Source: Actinoplanes oryzae
Lineage (GTDB): Bacteria > Actinomycetota > Actinomycetes > Mycobacteriales > Micromonosporaceae
Assembly (NCBI RefSeq): GCF_030757795.1
Contig: NZ_JAUQWH010000088.1
Coordinates: 1-36,125 of the forward strand
DNA: 36,125 nt
Direction: 5' to 3'
The position numbers and the translations under genes are program-made. The notes beneath the pieces are model-generated. The model was not told the origin of the DNA, made no database searches, and saw only the letters and a list, made by a program, of their open reading frames with translations. Below are positions 25,184 through 32,279 of the stretch, piece after piece. Position 1 is the stretch's first letter; every line of letters starts with the position of its first letter.

Positions 25184-25816
25184 CTAGTACGCCACGGACC
25201 AGTGCGCGCGCTGGTACTGCGGCTTCTCGATCTCGTCGACGATCGCCTTGGCGAAGTCCGCGCCCGACAGCTCGGACTTGCCCTCCGCGTCGAAGAGCGC
25301 GATCTCGCCGCTGGTCCGGTAGGCGCCGGTCGCCTCGCCCGGGGCGTGCGCGCCGTAGGCGGCGGCCGGGCTCACGTAGAACCAGTCGGCGTCGCCGGCG
25401 GCCAGGACGTCCTTGACCGCGGCCATCTCCTGGCTCTCGGGCTTGTAGGCAGCCGGGAAGTCGTCGCCCTCGAAGAACAGCGGCGCGCCGGGCGCGGGGC
25501 GCAGCGAGCCGAAGCCGCCGACGACGCCGAGCCGGGTGCCGTTCGCCAGCTCCACCAGGCTTCGGTGGATCTCGGGCAGCTTGCCCGCCATGTCTCCGCG
25601 CGGGGCGAGGGCCGAGACGATCACGTCGGCGCCCGCGACGATCTGCTGCTGGACGTCCTTGTCGGCAACCGAGGCCTGCACGTACGTGGCACCGGGCACC
25701 GGCTCGGCCGGAGCGTGCCGACTGTAGGCAGTGACCTCGTGGCCGCGCGCCACGGCCTCGCGGACAATCGCGGAGCCGGTGTAGCCGGTGCCGCCCAGGA
25801 CGGTGAGGCGAGTCAT
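25184..25816 (-). CDS. NAD(P)-binding epimerase-like protein (YwnB/NmrA-like)
   Basis: This 210-residue single-domain Rossmann protein of the atypical SDR group carries the dinucleotide motif GGTGYTGS (glycines at 8, 11 and 14). The dimer and substrate face includes ADVIVSALAPRGD and YVSPAAAYG. A C-terminal SGADFAKAIVDEIEKPQYQ helix is typical of this group. Members reduce or sense NAD(P)H and lack the usual SDR catalytic tetrad, so a real reaction is uncertain. GAAGGAG five bases before the ATG fixes the start at 25816. The upstream open frame is a shadow of the GGDEF-EAL gene. It is convergent with the TPR gene, with a 4-base gap. Confidence 0.87.
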   Translation of the reverse strand: MTRLTVLGGTGYTGSAIVREAVARGHEVTAYSRHAPAEPVPGATYVQASVADKDVQQQIVAGADVIVSALAPRGDMAGKLPEIHRSLVELANGTRLGVVGGFGSLRPAPGAPLFFEGDDFPAAYKPESQEMAAVKDVLAAGDADWFYVSPAAAYGAHAPGEATGAYRTSGEIALFDAEGKSELSGADFAKAIVDEIEKPQYQRAHWSVAY

Positions 25817-25899
25817 GTCTTCTCCTTCGTTACTTGTCGCTTCAACCGTAGAAGAAGCGACCGGGCCGGGGAAGGAGGCACCTTCGAGTAAGTCACCTT

Positions 25900-27624
25900 T
25901 TAGCTGGACAAAGCGGACTGGCGGGTCAGCAGCTCGGTCAGCTCGCCGGCCGGCATGGGCTTGGCGAAGTGGTAGCCCTGGGCCTGCGCGCAGTCCAGCT
26001 CGCGCAGCCGCGACGCGGTCGACGCGTCCTCGACGCCCTCGGCGACCGGGGCGAGGTTGAAGGTGCGGGCGATCTGGAGCACGGCCTCGGCCACCGAGGC
26101 GCCCGCGTTCTCCTGCATGGCCTGCACGAACGACTTGTCGATCTTGACCACGTCCACCGGCAGCGCGCCGAGGTGGCTCAGCGACGAGAAGCCGGTGCCG
26201 AAGTCGTCCAATGCGATGCGGACGCCGAGGGTCTTGAGCGCGCCGAGGATGCGCGCCGACTCGGCCGTGTCCACCAGGGCGACCGACTCGGTCAGCTCCA
26301 GCACCAGCAGCTCCGGGGGCAGCCCGGTGCGGGCCAGCACGCCGCGCACCTCCTCGACCAGGTCGGGGTTGCCGAGCTGGCTCGCCGAGAGGTTGACGTT
26401 GAGCTCGAAGCCGGGCTCCTGGCGCTGCCAGATCGCGGCCTGCCGGCACGCCTCCTCGAGCACCCAGCCGCCGAGGCGGGACAGCAGGCCCATCGACTCG
26501 GCCAGGTCCAGGAAGGCGGCCGGGGGAAGCAGCCCGCGCTCGGGGTGACGCCAGCGGACCAGGGCCTCGACGCCGACCGTACGCTCGCCGTTGAGGTGCA
26601 CGATCGGCTGGTAGTGCACCTCGAACTCGTGCTCGTCGAGGGCCCGGCGCAGGTCCGCCTCGTCGCGCCGGCGGGCCTCGGCCTCGGCGAACTTGGCCGG
26701 GTCGAAGCGCCGGGCGACCCCCTTGCCCTCGGCCTTGGCCTGGTAGAGCGCCTGGTCGGCCTCGCGCAGCAGGTCGTCGAGGAGCATGCCGCTGCCCCGG
26801 GTGATCGCGATGCCGGCGCTGGCCGGGATCGTCAGCACGATGTCGCCGACCGTCAGCGGCTGGGTCAGGTCGCGCAGGATCCGGTTCGCCACGGTGTCCG
26901 CGATCTGGTCGTCGGCCAGCCGGGGCAGCAGCACCGTGAACTCGTCGCCGCCGAGGCGGGAGACGGTGTCGTTGGCGCGCACGGCGGCGCTCATCCGGGT
27001 GGCTGCGGTGCGCAGGAGCTCGTCGCCGACCGCGTGCCCGTACGTGTCGTTGATCTCCTTGAACCCGTCCAGGTCGAACAGGATCACGGCGGTCATCGTG
27101 TCGTCGGCGTCCGCGAGGGCGTCCGTGGCGTGGTCCAGGAAGAGCTTGCGGTTGCCGACCTCGGTCAGCGGGTCGCGGAACGCCTGCCGGGCGAGCTGGG
27201 CCCGCTGCCGGGTCAGGTCCCGGACGAGGTGCTCGTTGGTGCGCGAGCCGAGGAACTGGCGGACCAGCACGATCGCGGCGATGGCCACGGTGAGCGCGGT
27301 CAGCTGCCGGCTGATCATGCCGGCGCTGCCCAGCCAGTAGCCGGCCATGACCACGGCCGCGGCGACCGGCGCGTAGCGGACCAGCGGCCAGCGCTGTCCC
27401 AGCACGATGACGCCGATGCCGAGCAGCACCACGGTCGCGCCGCCGAGGAACACCTGGCGGCTGCCGGCGTCGCCGTCGAACATCGCCGGCCAGGCGAGCA
27501 GCAGCAGGGACGTGAAGATCAGGACGTCGTCGACACCGCGACGGATCGCGTTCATGACCTTGGCACTCCGGCCCATGACTCCACCTCCCACGGGCGGCTT
27601 GATCGGCCCGGGCGGTGGGGACAT
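25900..27624 (-). CDS. Membrane GGDEF-EAL cyclic-di-GMP enzyme
   Basis: This 574-residue protein has about three to four membrane helices (residues 34-125), a GGDEF domain (about 147-305) and an EAL domain (about 325-570). The GGDEF core is GGDEF at 225-229, preceded by an RAND I-site (216-219), so diguanylate cyclase activity with product inhibition is possible. The EAL domain keeps EAL at 353-355, Asn411, Glu443, Asp473/474 (DDFGTGFS), Lys494 and Glu529, all expected catalytic or metal residues, so it may also hydrolyse cyclic di-GMP. There is no sensory domain beyond the helices. The start is the ATG at 27624 with GGGGAAG upstream. It lies 53 bases after the HExxH gene on the same strand, so the genes may be co-transcribed. 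Confidence 0.93.
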   Translation of the reverse strand: MSPPPGPIKPPVGGGVMGRSAKVMNAIRRGVDDVLIFTSLLLLAWPAMFDGDAGSRQVFLGGATVVLLGIGVIVLGQRWPLVRYAPVAAAVVMAGYWLGSAGMISRQLTALTVAIAAIVLVRQFLGSRTNEHLVRDLTRQRAQLARQAFRDPLTEVGNRKLFLDHATDALADADDTMTAVILFDLDGFKEINDTYGHAVGDELLRTAATRMSAAVRANDTVSRLGGDEFTVLLPRLADDQIADTVANRILRDLTQPLTVGDIVLTIPASAGIAITRGSGMLLDDLLREADQALYQAKAEGKGVARRFDPAKFAEAEARRRDEADLRRALDEHEFEVHYQPIVHLNGERTVGVEALVRWRHPERGLLPPAAFLDLAESMGLLSRLGGWVLEEACRQAAIWQRQEPGFELNVNLSASQLGNPDLVEEVRGVLARTGLPPELLVLELTESVALVDTAESARILGALKTLGVRIALDDFGTGFSSLSHLGALPVDVVKIDKSFVQAMQENAGASVAEAVLQIARTFNLAPVAEGVEDASTASRLRELDCAQAQGYHFAKPMPAGELTELLTRQSALSS

Positions 27625-27677
27625 GAGGCTTCCCCTGGGGTCTTGAGCTGCGCTTGCTCTTTCGGTCGGACGGGTGG

Positions 27678-29081
27678 TCAGGAGAGCCAGCGCAGCAGCT
27701 CCAGGGGGTCGGCCGCGCCGGCGAGTGCGGTGTGCGTGGCGGCGGCGAGCTCGGGTGCCGAGGTCAGGCCGGTGACCAGCGCCAGGCCGCAGAAATCCGC
27801 CATTTCCCGGTACGCCCGGAGCGCCGCCGGCTCGTCCCCGAGCACGTACGCGCCGTCGCCGCTCGTCGCGTCCACCGGCTCGTGGCGCAGCAGCCGGTGC
27901 GCGAGGTCCAGCCGGGCGCTCGCCTCCAGGGCCCGCCGGGGCGCCGGGACCAGCTGCGACGTCACGGGCGGCGGCTGCGCCCCGGCGCGCCACGCCTCGG
28001 CCAGCGCCGCCGCGTCCGCCGGGGCGACCGCCCGGTTGCGCAGGTGCCAGCGAAGCCGGTGATCGGTGTTCGCGCCCTCGGCGAGGCGCCGGATCGCCGG
28101 GTCGACGGGCTCGCTCAGCCACGGGCGCACCTCGTCGAGCAGCGCGCCGACGAAGCGGGCACCCGCGGGGGTGAGATCGTGCAGACCTGCGGCGGCCGTG
28201 GCGACCGCCGAACGCCAGCGCGCGAACTCGAACGCCGCGAGCGGATCGCCGCCCCGGGCCGCCTGGGCCCGGCGGAAGCGGGTGACGGTGAGGTAGGCGT
28301 ACGCGCCGTGCAGGATGCCCGACGCCGGCCGGGGGTCGTCGCGCCAGGGGGACCAGCCGCGCTCCCCGGGGTGCTCGAGCAGGTCGAAGAGGTAGAGCAC
28401 GGCGTTGAGGAGGCTGTGCTGCGTCTCGTGCAGCAGCCCGGCGGCCAGCGCGTCGGCGTCGGCGGGCTCGGAGATCGCCACGGCCCCGAAGGCGTCCGCC
28501 GAGGTCGCGCTGATGCCCCGCGCGGCCGGGTCGGGCAGCACGGGCACGACGCAGGACAGGACGCCGGCGAGCACCTCGGCATCCGGCCGTGCCAGCGTCA
28601 CGAGCAGCCGCCACGCCTCGGTGAAGGTCTCCTGCCAGCGGCGGGTCGCGGCGGCGCCGAGCGGGGGTGCGGGCGGCAGGCCGAGTCCGGCCCGCAGCGG
28701 GTCCCGGTCCTCCAGGGGTACGGCCACCGCGAGCCCGTCGTGTTCCGCCCGCAACACGATCGGCGTGTGCCCCGCGGGCTCCTTGAGGTAGGCGATGCCG
28801 GCTGCCTCGGGGCTGTCCCCGCCGCGCAGGGCGGTCAGGCAGCGGGTGGCCCACACACCGAACAGCGGCCGGGAGATCCACCGGCGTGTCGCGGCGGGGT
28901 CGGCGCGTTCCGCCTCGGTCAGCGCCCGGAAGGGCTCGGGGCCGACGATCGCCGCGATTTCCCGCAGCAGCAGCAGGTGCCGGCTCAGCTGGGAACGCCG
29001 CAGCTCAGCGATGGTCTCGCGACTCGGGCGGCCGGCGCCGAGCTCCGCCAGAGCGGCGTCGGTGAGCCGGTGCGGCTTCAC
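27678..29081 (-). CDS. HExxH-type putative peptide-modifying enzyme of an FxSxx-COOH system
   Basis: This 467-residue protein matches the HEXXH motif-containing peptide-modification family found with FxSxx-COOH peptides. Some members are reported as 2-oxoglutarate-dependent peptide beta-hydroxylases. HETQH is at 218-222 in a LLHETQHSLLNAVLYLFDLL helix, with a following ASGILHGAYAYLTVTRFRR segment whose His258 could be a third metal ligand. The N terminus (VKPHRLTDAALAELGAG, QLSRHLLLLREI) is typical of the family. The start is the GTG at 29081, overlapping the peptide gene's TGA as GTGA. A much longer open frame upstream is shadow sequence. It most likely modifies the peptide encoded just upstream. 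Hydroxylation is inferred from family reports only. Confidence 0.85.
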   Translation of the reverse strand: MKPHRLTDAALAELGAGRPSRETIAELRRSQLSRHLLLLREIAAIVGPEPFRALTEAERADPAATRRWISRPLFGVWATRCLTALRGGDSPEAAGIAYLKEPAGHTPIVLRAEHDGLAVAVPLEDRDPLRAGLGLPPAPPLGAAATRRWQETFTEAWRLLVTLARPDAEVLAGVLSCVVPVLPDPAARGISATSADAFGAVAISEPADADALAAGLLHETQHSLLNAVLYLFDLLEHPGERGWSPWRDDPRPASGILHGAYAYLTVTRFRRAQAARGGDPLAAFEFARWRSAVATAAAGLHDLTPAGARFVGALLDEVRPWLSEPVDPAIRRLAEGANTDHRLRWHLRNRAVAPADAAALAEAWRAGAQPPPVTSQLVPAPRRALEASARLDLAHRLLRHEPVDATSGDGAYVLGDEPAALRAYREMADFCGLALVTGLTSAPELAAATHTALAGAADPLELLRWLS

Positions 29082-29272
29082 AGCGCGGAGTTGAAGCCGG
29101 CGATCGGCTCGCCCGGGTGGTCGAGTCCGTCGGCGAGCCGCCGCAGGCAGTGCCCGAGGGCGGTGTCGGCGGCGGGTGTGTCCCGGGCGGCCTCCACCAG
29201 CTCGGCCAGTGACAGCTCGGAGACATCGATCATCGCGGAGCGCCACTCCGTGGTTTGCTCGGCCCCGTTCAC
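29078..29272 (-). CDS. FxSxx-COOH RiPP precursor peptide
   Basis: This 64-residue peptide ends exactly in FNSAL, the C-terminal F-x-S-x-x motif that defines this precursor family (Phe60, Ser62). The leader resembles other members: MIDVSELSLAELVEAARDT, then ALGHCLRRLADGLDHPGEPIAG. In known systems a radical SAM enzyme crosslinks the F-x-S motif into a three-residue cyclophane. The start is the GTG at 29272 with GGAGG at 29282-29286. An internal ATG at 29233 would remove 13 residues and has no good ribosome site. Its stop overlaps the HExxH gene (GTGA). A single cysteine (Cys42) lies in the leader-like part. Confidence 0.88.
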   Translation of the reverse strand: MNGAEQTTEWRSAMIDVSELSLAELVEAARDTPAADTALGHCLRRLADGLDHPGEPIAGFNSAL

Positions 29273-29299
29273 CCTGGGCTACCTCCGTCGGTGAGAGTT

Positions 29300-29323
29300 G
29301 ATCGTTGCCATGAAGCAACCATC
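29300..29323. promoter_or_regulatory. Operator-like dyad upstream of the RiPP precursor
   Basis: The arms GAT-c-GTTGC (29300-29308) and GCAAC-c-ATC (29315-29323) form an 8-of-9 inverted repeat around a 6-base centre, 28 bases before the precursor start. A second dyad, CCGCC (29342-29346) / GGCGG (29354-29358), follows. Both lie in the 196-base divergent gap between the peptide gene and the small proline-rich gene. No candidate regulator gene is next to them. Confidence 0.45.
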
Positions 29324-29468
29324 GTCCCTCTCGATGTATTGCCGCCACATTACGGCGGTAGGCGAGTCGGGTGAGTTCCGGGCGTGTTCCTGGGTGGGGT
29401 CGCCCCGGTGGGCTCGGCGTGATCTCATAGGACGCCAACACGACGAAGTCGGCAACGGAGGACAAACT

Positions 29469-29669
29469 GTGCTCAGCCGAGACGGCAAGACGGGAGAGCA
29501 GGTGCAGGACCACCCGGAGGAGCCGGACGCCGAGACGGGCGCCGCCACCCCACCCGAGGCGCCGGTCATGCCGGCCCCGCCGTTCCCCGCGTTCTCGAGC
29601 GTGCCGACGTTGCCGCAGCAGATGCCGGGTGTGGGCTTCGAGAGCGGACGCGACAGCCGTGCCCGCTGA
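29469..29669 (+). CDS. Small proline-rich protein, 66 aa, with FxS motifs
   Basis: I do not recognise this protein. The GTG at 29469 has GGAGG seven bases upstream, a good start signal. The first half is acidic and polar (EEPDAETGAATPPEAP). The second is proline-rich with PPFPAFSSVPTLPQQMPGVG and two F-x-S triplets (FSS, FES). There is no signal peptide, membrane helix or terminal FxSxx motif, since the protein ends ESGRDSRAR. It is transcribed divergently from the FxSxx-COOH peptide gene. The next gene starts inside its last codons, so the two are probably co-translated. A role linked to the peptide system is only suggested by position. Confidence 0.6.
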   Translation: MLSRDGKTGEQVQDHPEEPDAETGAATPPEAPVMPAPPFPAFSSVPTLPQQMPGVGFESGRDSRAR

Positions 29670-30054
29670 GGACGCCCGGCCCCAGCTGCCGCGCCGGGGC
29701 CCCGCGCCGCCGGTCGAGCAGATGGACAACGCCGAGCTGGCGCGGATGGTGGAGTCGGAGCACGCGTACCGGGGGAAGGCGCTCTTCGAGCTCTCGGACC
29801 GGGCGCCGCACGACGACGACGCGGCCACCAAGGTGGCGATGCTCAGCCGGCTGACCTCGCTGCGGGAGGCGCGGCTCTTCGACCCGGTCTCGCTGGCCTG
29901 GTCGGCAATCATCTCCCTGCTGGCGGCCGAGACGCCGCACGCCCGCGACTGCGCCTACGAGGCCTTCGGCGCCCTCGAGCCGCCGGAGCAGCGGGACTTC
30001 CTGGAATATCTGCAGGTGAACAGCATTCAGGAGGCTCACCCGCGGGTGGGCTGA
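29659..30054 (+). CDS. Unrecognised helical protein, 131 aa
   Basis: The frame overlaps the previous gene and ends before a strong terminator. After a basic proline-containing start (PAEDARPQLPRRGPAPP) it is a run of predicted helices: DNAELARMVESEHAYRGKALFELSD, then AMLSRLTSLREARLFDPVSLAWSAIISLLAAETPHA and EPPEQRDFLEYLQ. It looks like a compact HEAT- or TPR-like alpha-helical unit but has no family signature that I can name. There is no membrane segment. The GTG at 29659 overlaps the upstream stop region by 11 bases. A GTG at 29629 would add ten residues. It forms a two-gene unit with the proline-rich protein. Confidence 0.65.
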   Translation: MPAEDARPQLPRRGPAPPVEQMDNAELARMVESEHAYRGKALFELSDRAPHDDDAATKVAMLSRLTSLREARLFDPVSLAWSAIISLLAAETPHARDCAYEAFGALEPPEQRDFLEYLQVNSIQEAHPRVG

Positions 30055-30058
30055 CCGG

Positions 30059-30090
30059 GGCGCCGGCACGGGACCACCCGTGCCGGCGCC
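30059..30090. terminator. Perfect 14-bp hairpin, bidirectional terminator between convergent genes
   Basis: The sequence has two perfectly complementary 14-base arms (30059-30072 and 30077-30090) around the 4-base loop ACCA. Every base pairs. It sits between the stop at 30054 and the convergent DUF427 stop at 30097. There is no long T-run, as is common in GC-rich actinomycetes. Confidence 0.85.
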
Positions 30091-30096
30091 TGCTTG

Positions 30097-30381
30097 TCAG
30101 GCCTCGACTTTGACGTCTTTCCAGAAGGCGACGCGGTCCTTGACGGCGGCGGCATCGGGCTTCGGGTCGGGGTAGTACCAGACGGCGTCCTCGCTGACGT
30201 GTCCCGCGGACTCGAGCGTGTAGTAGGAGGCCTTGCCTTTCCACAGGCAGACGGTGTGCGTGTCCGACGGGCGGAGCACGTCCTCGCGCACGGAGGCGCG
30301 CGGGAAGTACATGTTGCCCTCGAGGATCACGGTGTCGTCGCTCTCCGCGATGATCTCGTCGTTCCAGATGGCCTTCGGCAT
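30097..30381 (-). CDS. DUF427 domain protein
   Basis: This 94-residue single-domain protein of the DUF427 family is very recognisable: MPKAIWNDEIIAESDDTVILEGN, then MYFPRASVREDVLRPSDTHTVCLWKG and KASYYTLESAGHVSEDAVWYYPDPKP. The length is the family norm. DUF427 proteins are small beta-rich cytoplasmic proteins of unclear role. The conserved TVCLWKGKASYY region lines a pocket in known structures, as far as I recall. The start is the ATG at 30381. It is divergent from the three-gene cassette, with about 160 bases between starts. Confidence 0.92.
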   Translation of the reverse strand: MPKAIWNDEIIAESDDTVILEGNMYFPRASVREDVLRPSDTHTVCLWKGKASYYTLESAGHVSEDAVWYYPDPKPDAAAVKDRVAFWKDVKVEA

Positions 30382-30471
30382 ACCCCGAACGTAGCGCGCG
30401 ACCCGGCCGCCGTCCGATATGCGGGGTTTTTTCGCCTCCCGTGGGTGAAACGTCGTCTGCCGTCCCGGGCA

Positions 30472-30501
30472 TTGCCCACGGCGTGTATGAGGATCTAAGG
30501 T
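30472..30501 (+). promoter_or_regulatory. Candidate sigma-70-like promoter for the nuclease cassette
   Basis: TTGCCC (30472-30477) and TAAGGT (30496-30501) are spaced by 18 bases, about 40 bases before the ATG of the first cassette gene. The -10 fits TANNNT. The -35 matches TTGACA in four of six. It is the only strong pair in the divergent gap with DUF427. Confidence 0.5.
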
Positions 30502-30540
30502 CGATCCGCCCCAGAGACCGAATCTGTGAAGCAGGCCACA

Positions 30541-31134
30541 ATGAGCACTCTCAGCATGCTGCCCGGGACGCGTGAGCAGGCCCGTCACGCCCTCGTGCTG
30601 CTCGGCGCCCCGGCCACGGCCCGCATGGTCGTGGACGTGCACGCCGCCCTTTTCGACGGGGACGTCTCCGTGCCGGATCTGGCCGAGCTGCTCCGCGACG
30701 AGGAACGCCGCTTCGATCCGGACACCCTGGCGGCGTACCGGCTGGTGCCGGCCCTGCACCACGACCTGTCGGCGGCCCGGGGCCTGGTCACCCTCTCGGG
30801 CTGGCCGGTGGCCCGCCGCCTGGTGTCGCCCGCCGCGGCGCGCGCGAACGCCCTGGCCGCGGTGATCCGCATCGCCGAGTTCATCGTGATCCGCGCGAGC
30901 GCGAGTGCCGCCGCGATGGACCTGCTCCGCCGGCTCGCCGAGAGCGTCCCGGGCGGCGCCGAGGCGTTCCTCGTGCACGACCCGCGGGCCCTCGCCGACG
31001 CGGCCCGCGCGGCGCTGGCCGAGCTCACGCCCGAGCCGGTGCCGGACGCGCTGGTGGCCCGCTGGGAGCTGCTTGACGAGCGGCAGCGCCTCTTCGGCGT
31101 GATGAGCCTGCCCCACCAGCGGGACCGCGGGTGA
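30541..31134 (+). CDS. Unrecognised helical protein, first gene of the nuclease cassette
   Basis: This 197-residue all-helical protein has no signal peptide or membrane helix. Residues about 10-60 (REQARHALVLLGAPATARMVVD, then VSVPDLAELLRDEERR) are spaced like a winged-helix or small helical adaptor, and the rest is Ala/Arg-rich helices. I cannot name a family. The ATG at 30541 follows a weak AGG. A GTG at 30526 is possible. Its stop overlaps the GTG of the nuclease gene (GTGA at 31131-31134), so expression is coupled to the nuclease. A DNA-binding or regulatory subunit for that nuclease is an inference from position and from the N-terminal pattern. Confidence 0.7.
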   Translation: MSTLSMLPGTREQARHALVLLGAPATARMVVDVHAALFDGDVSVPDLAELLRDEERRFDPDTLAAYRLVPALHHDLSAARGLVTLSGWPVARRLVSPAAARANALAAVIRIAEFIVIRASASAAAMDLLRRLAESVPGGAEAFLVHDPRALADAARAALAELTPEPVPDALVARWELLDERQRLFGVMSLPHQRDRG

Positions 31135-32279
31135 CGCCGGCGCCCCACCAGCGCACCTCCGCCGCCACCGCTCCTCGCGGGATGACGCCTCCCGGTCGGA
31201 AGGCCCCGGACGATGCCGTCCTCGACCGGCTGCGCGGCGACACGCCGGCCAAGCGGCACAACGCCCGCACGATCGCGGCGCTGACCGGCAACCCCGGATG
31301 TACGCGCCGGGCGGTGCTCGACGCGGCTGGCGTCGACAAGCCCCGGCTCGCCCAGACGATCGGCTTCCCGGCGCCCTTCGGGCAGTCGCGCTTCGCGCTG
31401 GCCCGGGGCAACGCGTTCGAGGCGATGCTCAAGGACGACGGCGGCAAGCTCCTGCTCGAGGTGCTCCGCGAGGTCCTCGACCTGGACGTCCCCGAGGTCG
31501 GCTACGACGACCTGGGCGAGGACGCCGACGACACGCTGAGCGCGCGCCACGCCCGTACGCGGGAGCTCTTCGGCCGGTCGGACGTGTCCTCGGCGTTCGT
31601 CGACCACCCGCTGCTCACGCTGGACGTGGCCGGACAGCGGGTGTTCCTGGAGCCGGACCTGGTCGCGTTCCAGGTGGAGGGGCGGCTGCACGTCGTCGAG
31701 ATCAAGTCGTTCGCGATCGTCGACGGCCAGGCCGACAGCGCCAAGGTCTCGGCCGCCGCGGTCCAGGCCGCCGTCTACGTCCTCGCCCTCCGGCGGCTCC
31801 TCGCGGCCCTCGGCCACGACCCCGCCCTGGTCAGCCACGACGTCGTGCTGGTCTGCCCGCGCGACTTCTCGCTGTCGCCGATGGCCGTGGTGATCGACGT
31901 CCGCAAGCAGCTCGCCACGCTGCAGCGCCAGCTCACCCGGCTCGCCTCGGTCGGCGACCTCGCGGCGCAGCTGCCGCCGGAGGTCAGCTTCGACGTGACG
32001 CTGCCGCCCGCCGAGCTGCTCGCGTCGCTCGACCGGGTGGAAGCCCGCTACGCGCCGGAGTGCCTCTCGGCCTGCGAGCTGGCGGTCTACTGCCGGCACG
32101 AGGCCGCGGGATCCACGGCCGCCCTCGGCCGCCCGGTGCGCGACGCGCTCGGCGGGGTCGAGACCGTGGCCGAGGCGCTGGCCTTGGCGGCGGGCACCCG
32201 GGAGCCCACGCCCGAGCAGGCGGAGGCGGCCACACTGCTGCAGGCGGCGGCCCGATTGCGTGCTGAAATCGTGTCGTGA
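31131..32279 (+). CDS. Cas4/AddB-like PD-(D/E)XK nuclease with Fe-S cysteines
   Basis: This 382-residue protein has a RecB/Cas4-type nuclease core. It carries Asp176 in the LEPDLVAF strand, Glu190-x-Lys192 in VVEIKSF, and Gln212-x3-Tyr216, the QxxxY motif of this superfamily. A GNAFE motif at about 93-97 contributes the upstream Glu. Cys57 lies in GNPGCTRR far upstream, and Cys311, Cys315 and Cys321 follow near the C terminus, the split one-plus-three cysteine pattern that holds a 4Fe-4S cluster in Cas4 and AddB. It should therefore be a DNA exonuclease or end-processing enzyme. No helicase is fused or adjacent. It overlaps both neighbours by GTGA. The first 25 residues look disordered, so an internal start is possible. 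Confidence 0.83.
   Translation: MTPAPHQRTSAATAPRGMTPPGRKAPDDAVLDRLRGDTPAKRHNARTIAALTGNPGCTRRAVLDAAGVDKPRLAQTIGFPAPFGQSRFALARGNAFEAMLKDDGGKLLLEVLREVLDLDVPEVGYDDLGEDADDTLSARHARTRELFGRSDVSSAFVDHPLLTLDVAGQRVFLEPDLVAFQVEGRLHVVEIKSFAIVDGQADSAKVSAAAVQAAVYVLALRRLLAALGHDPALVSHDVVLVCPRDFSLSPMAVVIDVRKQLATLQRQLTRLASVGDLAAQLPPEVSFDVTLPPAELLASLDRVEARYAPECLSACELAVYCRHEAAGSTAALGRPVRDALGGVETVAEALALAAGTREPTPEQAEAATLLQAAARLRAEIVS

Noticed and set aside
28882..29912. N-terminal extension of the HExxH gene frame
   Set aside because: The extension covers the precursor gene and the divergent promoter with non-protein-like Ser/Arg-rich sequence. The GTG at 29081, overlapping the peptide stop, explains the start.
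31131..32279. The nuclease as a CRISPR-associated Cas4
   Set aside because: It shares the active site and cysteine pattern, but it is about twice the length of Cas4 and has no CRISPR neighbours, so only the superfamily assignment is kept.
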